Assembly: GCA_910588175.1 (NCBI GenBank)
Contig: CAJUQQ010000038.1
Span: 1 to 19,115, forward strand
DNA: 19,115 nt
Reading direction: 5' to 3'
Origin: an uncultured Oscillibacter sp.
Lineage (GTDB): Bacteria > Bacillota > Clostridia > Oscillospirales > Oscillospiraceae
The position numbers and the translations under genes are program-made. A model generated the notes under the pieces. That model was not told the DNA's origin, made no database searches, and saw only the letters and a program-made list of their open reading frames with translations. The first letter of the stretch is position 1; every line of letters begins with the position of its first letter. Shown in pieces: positions 13,536 to 19,115 of this stretch.

Positions 13536-16500
13536 ATGCTGACCCTCTTAACCGGCCGGGCCAAGACCGGCAAATCCCAGGCGGTGCTGGACCGCGCGGC
13601 CGCCTGCCCCGGCGGCCGGAAGCAGATTCTTCTGGTGCCGGAGCACGCCTCCCACCAGGCGGAGGTGGACCTGTGCCGCGCCTGCGGCGACGCCGCCAGC
13701 CGCTTCGCCGAGGTGCTGAGCTTCCGCCGCCTCTCGGACCGGGTCCTCACCATCACCGGCGGGGCGGCCCAGGTGACCCTGGACGCCGGGGGCAAGCTCC
13801 TCACCCTGGAAAAAGCCCTGCTGGAGGTTCTCCCGGAGCTGACGGTCTACCGCCGTCCCTCCCGGAAGTCCGCCTTCCTCCGCCAACTTCTGGCCCTCTT
13901 CGACGAGCTCCGCTGCTACGAGGTCACCCCCGAGACCCTTTACGAGCAGTCCCAGGTCATAGCCGGCGCCACCCGGGACAAGCTCCACGACCTGAGCCTT
14001 CTCTACGCCGCCTACGAAGCCCGCCTCCTCCGTCCCGGTCTGGACGCCCGGGACTATATGACCAAGCTCTGCGACAGCCTGGAGGCGTCGGGCTACGCCC
14101 GGGACAAGGATATTTACATTGACGGCTTCACCTATTTCACCGCCCAGGAGCGCCGCTGTCTCTCCATCCTTCTCCGCCAGGCCCACAGCCTCACCGTCAC
14201 CCTTCTCGGCGAGCCGGAGAGCGGGGAGGAGATTTTCGAGGCCTCCCTCCGCACCCTGAACCGCCTCCGCCGCCTGGCGGAGCGGGAGGGAAAGCCCGTC
14301 CGGATAGAGAACCTCACCGCCCGGGACCCCTCCGCCCTGGGCCACCTGGAGCGCCATTTCTTCGGCGCCTCCGTTCCCTACGGCGGCGGCTCCGGCCAAA
14401 TCCGCCTGCTCCAGGCGGACACGGTCTTCTCCGAGGTGGAGCAGACCGCCGCCGCCATCCGCCGTCTGCTTCTGGAGGGGAAGTGCCGCTGCCGGGAGAT
14501 TACGGTAGCGGCCCGGAACATGGAGACCTACGAGTCCGTCATCGAGACGGTGTTCGAGCGCTGCCAGATTCCCGCCTACCTCAGCCGCCGCAGCGACATT
14601 CTGGAAAAGCCGGTCCTCAGCCTTCTCACCGGGGTGCTGGCCTCCCTGGGCGGGGGCTGTGAGTACGACGACATGTTCCGCTGGCTGAAAACCGGTCTGG
14701 CGGGCCTTCAGCCGGAGGAGTGCGACCTGTTGGAAAACTACGTCCTCAAGTGGGAGGTCCACGGGGGCATGTGGCTCCGGGATGTGGACTGGGCGGAGAA
14801 TCCGGACGGCTACGGGGCCCCCTGGACCCCCGCCCGGGAGGAGCGGCTGGCCCAGGTCAACGCCCTGCGCCGCCGGGTTCAGGCGCCCCTCTCCCGGCTG
14901 GCGGAGGGGCTGAAAACCGGCGAGACCGCCGCCGCCAAGGTAGACGCCCTCTGCGGCTTCATGGAGGAGCTGAACCTCCAGGACGCCCTGGAGACCCAGA
15001 TGAAAGCCCAGGCCCGGGCGGGCCGCCTCCAGGAGGCGGAGGAGACCGCCCAGCTCTGGGAGATTCTCTGCGGCGTGCTGGACCAGTTCGTGGAAATCCT
15101 GGGGGAGGAGCCCATGGAGCTGGAGGAGTTCACCCGCCTCTTCCGCCAGGTGCTAACGGAGTACAGCGTGGGCACCATCCCCGTCTCCCTGGACCAGGTC
15201 CAGGTCTCCGGCGTGGCCCGGAACGACCGCCACACCGCGAAATACCTCTTCCTCCTGGGGGCCAACGACCACGTCCTCCCCACCCCCGGCCAGGCCGGCG
15301 GCATTTTGAACGAGGACGACCGGGACGAGCTGGCCCAGCGGGGCATAGAACTGGCCCCCACCGGCATGGACCAGATGAGCATTGAGCTCCAGAACCTCTA
15401 CGCCGCCCTGGCCCAGCCCACCGAGGGGCTGACGGTCAGCTGGCCTGTCGCCGACGTCTCCGGGGCGGAGCTCCGCCCCGCCTTTGTGGTGGACCGCCTT
15501 CTGGCCCTGTTTCCCGCCCTGCGGGTCGAGCGGGAGCCCGCCGCCAAGCCCTACCGGCTGGCGGCCCCCCTTCCGGCCCTGGAGTGCGCCGTCCCCGGCG
15601 GGGCCCTCTGGCGGCGGCTGGAGGAGGAGCCCGCCTTCCGCCCCCGCCTGGACGCTATGGCCCGGGCCGCCGCCCAGACCCGGGGCTCTCTCTCCCCCCA
15701 GGCCGTCCGGGCCCTCTACGGGGACAGCGTCCGCGTCACCGCCTCCCGGGTGGAGCGCATCCGCACCTGCCATTTCGCCCACTTTCTGGAGTACGGCCTC
15801 AAGGCCCGGCCCCGGACCCCCGCCGCCTTCGACGCCCCCCAGATCGGCACCTTCCTCCACTTCCTCCTGGAGCGGGTCACCCGGGATGTCCAGTCCCTAG
15901 GGGGCTTTGCCCAGGTGAGCGGGGAGACCCTCCACGCCCTGACCCGGAAGCACATAGACGAGTACGTCCGGCAGGAGCTCCGGAACTTCCAGAACCGGAA
16001 CGCCCGCTTCCGCTACCTCTTCGCCCGCCTGCGGAAGACCGCCTATGCCGTGGTGGACCAGGCGGCGGAGGAGCTTCGCTCCTCCGACTTCGTCCCCCTG
16101 GCCTTCGAGCTCTCCTTTGGGGACGGGAAGGACCTTCCCGCCGTGGTGATTTCCGAGCCGGACGGCGAGCTCCGGGTAGGGGGCAAGGTGGACCGGGTGG
16201 ACGGCTGGCTGAAGGATGGAAAGCTCTACCTCCGGGTGGTGGACTACAAGTCCGGCAGAAAGTCCTTTGACCTCTCGGCGGTCCGCATGGGCCTGGATAT
16301 CCAAATGCTGCTTTACCTCTTCACCCTTCAGAAGACCGGCGCGGCCCGTTTCGGCGGGGAGATCGAGCCCGCCGGGGTGCTCTACCTCCCCGCCAGGGAC
16401 GACATTCTCTCCGCCCAGCGGAACATCTCCCCGGAGAAGCTCCAGGCCGAGCGGGAAAAGCAGCTCCGCCGCTCCGGCCTCCTCCTGGCGGAGCCCCAGG

Positions 16501-16844
16501 TTCTCCAGGCCATGGAGCACGAGGCCCTCACCGAGCCCCGCTATCTTCCCCTCCGGGTCGGCAGGGACGGCTCCCTCTCCGGCAGCCTCGCCTCCGCCGC
16601 CCAGCTGGGAAAGCTGGGCCAATACGTGGACGGCCTCCTCCGGGACATCGCCGGGGAGGTCCGCCGGGGAAACATCGACGCGGACCCCTGCTGCCACACG
16701 GAGGAGGACAGCCCTTGCCGCTACTGTGACTGGGCTCCCGCCTGCCACTTTCAGGATGGCCGGGACCGGGACCGCCTGAACTACATCCTGCCGGTGAAGC
16801 CGGAGGAGTTCTGGCGGGAGATTGAAGGAAAGGAGGCGGACTGA
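13536..16844 (+). CDS. addB: AddB subunit of AddAB helicase-nuclease
   Basis: Encodes 1102 residues from ATG 13536, 8 bases after AAGGAGG. AddB works with AddA on double-strand ends, unwinding and degrading DNA until a Chi site, then supplying single strands to RecA. Seen: N-terminal GRAKTGKS phosphate loop (7-14), typical of Firmicutes AddB; C-terminal nuclease with GKVDRVDG (Asp886, Asp889) and DYKSGR (Asp903, Lys905); and iron-sulphur ligands Cys745 (RTCHFAHF) and Cys1061, 1064 and 1070 (CxxCx5C), the known AddB spacing. Complete and normal in length. It is divergent from the phage operon, and addA starts one base after its stop. Confidence 0.95.
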   Translation: MLTLLTGRAKTGKSQAVLDRAAACPGGRKQILLVPEHASHQAEVDLCRACGDAASRFAEVLSFRRLSDRVLTITGGAAQVTLDAGGKLLTLEKALLEVLPELTVYRRPSRKSAFLRQLLALFDELRCYEVTPETLYEQSQVIAGATRDKLHDLSLLYAAYEARLLRPGLDARDYMTKLCDSLEASGYARDKDIYIDGFTYFTAQERRCLSILLRQAHSLTVTLLGEPESGEEIFEASLRTLNRLRRLAEREGKPVRIENLTARDPSALGHLERHFFGASVPYGGGSGQIRLLQADTVFSEVEQTAAAIRRLLLEGKCRCREITVAARNMETYESVIETVFERCQIPAYLSRRSDILEKPVLSLLTGVLASLGGGCEYDDMFRWLKTGLAGLQPEECDLLENYVLKWEVHGGMWLRDVDWAENPDGYGAPWTPAREERLAQVNALRRRVQAPLSRLAEGLKTGETAAAKVDALCGFMEELNLQDALETQMKAQARAGRLQEAEETAQLWEILCGVLDQFVEILGEEPMELEEFTRLFRQVLTEYSVGTIPVSLDQVQVSGVARNDRHTAKYLFLLGANDHVLPTPGQAGGILNEDDRDELAQRGIELAPTGMDQMSIELQNLYAALAQPTEGLTVSWPVADVSGAELRPAFVVDRLLALFPALRVEREPAAKPYRLAAPLPALECAVPGGALWRRLEEEPAFRPRLDAMARAAAQTRGSLSPQAVRALYGDSVRVTASRVERIRTCHFAHFLEYGLKARPRTPAAFDAPQIGTFLHFLLERVTRDVQSLGGFAQVSGETLHALTRKHIDEYVRQELRNFQNRNARFRYLFARLRKTAYAVVDQAAEELRSSDFVPLAFELSFGDGKDLPAVVISEPDGELRVGGKVDRVDGWLKDGKLYLRVVDYKSGRKSFDLSAVRMGLDIQMLLYLFTLQKTGAARFGGEIEPAGVLYLPARDDILSAQRNISPEKLQAEREKQLRRSGLLLAEPQVLQAMEHEALTEPRYLPLRVGRDGSLSGSLASAAQLGKLGQYVDGLLRDIAGEVRRGNIDADPCCHTEEDSPCRYCDWAPACHFQDGRDRDRLNYILPVKPEEFWREIEGKEAD

Positions 16845-16845
16845 C

Positions 16846-19115
16846 ATGCCCGTCACGCTGACCCCCCAGCAGCAGGCCGCCGTGGAAAACCGGGGCGGGA
16901 GCCTTCTGGTCTCCGCCGCCGCCGGCTCCGGCAAGACCCGGGTCCTGGTGGACCGCCTCTTCCGCTATATCACGGAGGAGCGCTGCAACGTAAACGACTT
17001 CCTCATCATCACCTACACCCGGGCCGCCGCCGCAGAGCTCCGGGGCAAGATCGCCGCCGAGCTCTCCCGCCGGGTGGGGGAGAATCCGCTGGATACCCAC
17101 CTCCGCCGCCAGCTTCTCCGGGTCTATCAGGCGGACATCAAGACCGTAGACGCCTTCTGCGCCGCTCTCCTCCGGGAGAACACCCATCTCCTGGCCCGGG
17201 AGGAGGACCGCCACGCCCTCACCCCGGACTTCCGGATTCTGGACGACGGCGAAGCCGCCCTCATCCGCCGCCGGGTTCTGGACCGGACCCTCTCCCGGTT
17301 TTACGAGGACCTCACCCCCGGCGGCGGGCAGCTGGCGGACACCCTGGGGGCCGGCCGGGACGATTCCGCCCTGGCGGCGCTGGTGCTGGAGCTCTACGAC
17401 AAGCTCCAGAGCCACGCCTCCCCGGAGGACTGGCTTCTCCGGAGCCGGGCCGCCTGGGAGTCCCCCGCCCCCGGCTTTGACGCCACCCCCTACGCCCAGG
17501 CCCTCCTGACCGTCCTCCGCCGCCGGGCCGTCCACTGGGCGGACCAGCTCCGCCGGGGGGCGGAACGGACGGAGGGCGACGCCGCCCTGGCCTCCGGCTA
17601 CGGCGCGAAATTCCTGGAGTCCGCCCAGGGCTTCCAGGATCTCGGCCAATCCCCGGACTGGGCCTCCGCCCGGGAGCGGATCAACGCCGTTCCCTTCCCC
17701 CGCCTCGCCACCCCCAAGGGCCGGAAGGACGATCCCCTGACCGCCTCCCTCAAGCGCACCTGGGAGGGGGCCAAGGCCGCCTTGAAGCCCCTCCGCTCCT
17801 GGCTGGATGTCACCGGGGAGGAGGCCATGGAGGACCTTCGGGCCGTGGCCCCCGCCATGCTGGCCCTGCTGGATTTGACGGCGGACTTCTCCGCCGCCTT
17901 CCGGGCGGAAAAGCTCCGGCTGAACGCCGCGGACTTCTCCGACCAGGAGCACCTGGCCCTGACCCTCCTGGTCCGTCCCGACGGAACCCCCACGGAGCTG
18001 GGCGGCCAGGTCTCCGCCCGCTACGCCGAGATTCTGGTGGACGAGTACCAGGACACCAACGAGGTCCAGAACGCCATCTTCCGGGCCGTCTCCAGGGAGG
18101 GGAAAAACCTCTTCACCGTGGGGGACGTGAAGCAGAGCATCTACCGCTTCCGCCTGGCGGACCCCAGCATCTTCCTCCGGAAGTACGCCGCCTTCCGGCC
18201 CCACACCGAGGCGGCGGACGGCGAGGACCGGAAAATCACCCTCTCCCAGAACTTCCGCTCCCGCCGGGAGATACTGGAAGCCGCCAATTTCATCTTCGAA
18301 AATATACTCTCCGTAGAAATGGGCGATCTTGATTACAACGAGGACGCCGCCCTTCACTTCGGCGCGGCCTACTACCCGCCCCGGACGGACTGCCGGACGG
18401 AGTATCACCTCCTCACCGCCCACCAGAAGTCGGCGGAGGACCCCCATCCGGTGAAGAAGCTCACCGCCGAGGCCCGCTTCACCGCCCGCCGCGTCCGGGA
18501 GCTGCTGGACGGGGAGTACCCCGTCACAGACCCCGACGGCGCCCTCCGCCCCTGCAAGCCGGAGGATATCGTCATCCTCATGCGCTCTCCCGGCAGCCGG
18601 GCGGCGGCCTTCGCCGCCGCCCTGGCGGAGCGGGATGTCCCCTGCTCCTTCCAGGAGGAGACCGGCTTTTTCGAGACCATGGAGGTCTCCGCCACCGTCT
18701 CCCTGCTGGAGCTCATCGACAACCCCCGCCAGGACGTGCCCCTGCTCTCCGTTCTCCGCTCCCCCATCTTCGGCTTCGTTCCGGACCGTCTGGCGGAGAT
18801 CCGGGCCGCCGCCCCCGACGGCGATTTTTACGACGCCGTCGCCGCCTCCGAAGCGCCGGACTGCGCCGCCTTCCTGGAGACCCTAAACGCCCTCCGCCTG
18901 GCGGCCCGGGACATGAGCGTCCACCGCCTCCTCTGGCACATCTACAACACGCAAAACCTCCTGGGCCTCTACGGGGCCATGGACCGGGGCCGGGAGCGCC
19001 GGGAAAATCTCATCGCCCTGGCCCGGCAGGCGGAGAAGTTTGAGTCCGGCGGCTGCCGGGGCCTCTTCGCCTTCGTCACCCAGCTCCGCCGCCTGCTGGA
19101 GGAGGGGAAGGCCCC
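16846..19115 (+). CDS. addA: AddA helicase-nuclease subunit, 3' end outside window
   Basis: The frame is open from ATG 16846 to the window end, about 756 codons without a stop. It encodes the UvrD-like helicase part of AddA: Walker A SAAAGSGKT with Lys30, motif Ia ITYTRAAAAELR, motif II ILVDEYQDTNEVQ (DExx), motif III LFTVGDVKQSIYRFR, and motif IV LSQNFRSR. The C-terminal nuclease domain lies beyond the window. The start is one base after the addB stop, with an AAGGAGG ribosome site inside the end of addB, so the two subunits are translated together. With AddB it processes broken DNA for RecA-dependent repair. Confidence 0.95.
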   Translation, partial: MPVTLTPQQQAAVENRGGSLLVSAAAGSGKTRVLVDRLFRYITEERCNVNDFLIITYTRAAAAELRGKIAAELSRRVGENPLDTHLRRQLLRVYQADIKTVDAFCAALLRENTHLLAREEDRHALTPDFRILDDGEAALIRRRVLDRTLSRFYEDLTPGGGQLADTLGAGRDDSALAALVLELYDKLQSHASPEDWLLRSRAAWESPAPGFDATPYAQALLTVLRRRAVHWADQLRRGAERTEGDAALASGYGAKFLESAQGFQDLGQSPDWASARERINAVPFPRLATPKGRKDDPLTASLKRTWEGAKAALKPLRSWLDVTGEEAMEDLRAVAPAMLALLDLTADFSAAFRAEKLRLNAADFSDQEHLALTLLVRPDGTPTELGGQVSARYAEILVDEYQDTNEVQNAIFRAVSREGKNLFTVGDVKQSIYRFRLADPSIFLRKYAAFRPHTEAADGEDRKITLSQNFRSRREILEAANFIFENILSVEMGDLDYNEDAALHFGAAYYPPRTDCRTEYHLLTAHQKSAEDPHPVKKLTAEARFTARRVRELLDGEYPVTDPDGALRPCKPEDIVILMRSPGSRAAAFAAALAERDVPCSFQEETGFFETMEVSATVSLLELIDNPRQDVPLLSVLRSPIFGFVPDRLAEIRAAAPDGDFYDAVAASEAPDCAAFLETLNALRLAARDMSVHRLLWHIYNTQNLLGLYGAMDRGRERRENLIALARQAEKFESGGCRGLFAFVTQLRRLLEEGKA

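Noticed and set aside
16528..18447. 639-codon minus-strand frame opposite addB and addA
   Set aside because: Gly/Val/Gln-rich shadow with no domain; the plus strand carries all AddA helicase motifs here.

Overview
The window reads as chromosomal DNA of a very GC-rich Clostridia-type Firmicute, plausibly of the Oscillospiraceae group. This rests on the AddA/AddB pair (AddB has the Firmicutes-type iron-sulphur nuclease), strong AGGAGG ribosome sites, extreme G/C at third codon positions, and a PBSX-like phage gene order. The genus is an inference; there is no rRNA or other marker.

Layout. (1) 1-295 has no convincing gene: tandem hairpins and a repeated 10-bp palindromic motif. (2) 296-909, plus strand: a predicted small lipoprotein and a small helical protein, ending at a bidirectional terminator (931-963). 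(3) 970-13397, minus strand: 18 tightly packed genes forming a phage-derived packaging and contractile-tail locus. Read from its promoter end it encodes small and large terminase, portal, prohead protease, major capsid, three head-tail connector or tail-completion proteins, sheath, tube, a chaperone-like protein, a Gly/Pro/Arg-rich protein in the tape-measure slot, a LysM baseplate protein, hub, spike, gp25-like wedge, gpJ-like wedge and a DUF2313-like protein. (4) 13398-13535: a divergent intergenic region with an extended -10 promoter for addB. (5) 13536-19115, plus strand: complete addB and the first two thirds of addA, which runs off the window.

How they work together. Terminase and portal would load DNA into a protease-matured HK97-type capsid. 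The three connector genes join it to a contractile tail whose baseplate is built from hub, spike and wedges. AddAB is the host double-strand-break helicase-nuclease.

What is remarkable is what is missing. The locus is closed by the divergent intergenic region at one end and a terminator at the other, yet has no integrase, repressor, replication, holin, endolysin or tail-fibre gene, and no recognisable tape-measure gene. The 223-aa protein in that slot is about 22% glycine and mostly low complexity. Terminase and protease catalytic motifs look intact. This pattern fits a domesticated PBSX-like or gene-transfer-agent-like particle with a minimal tail. That is the main hypothesis from this window; it is inference, not proof.
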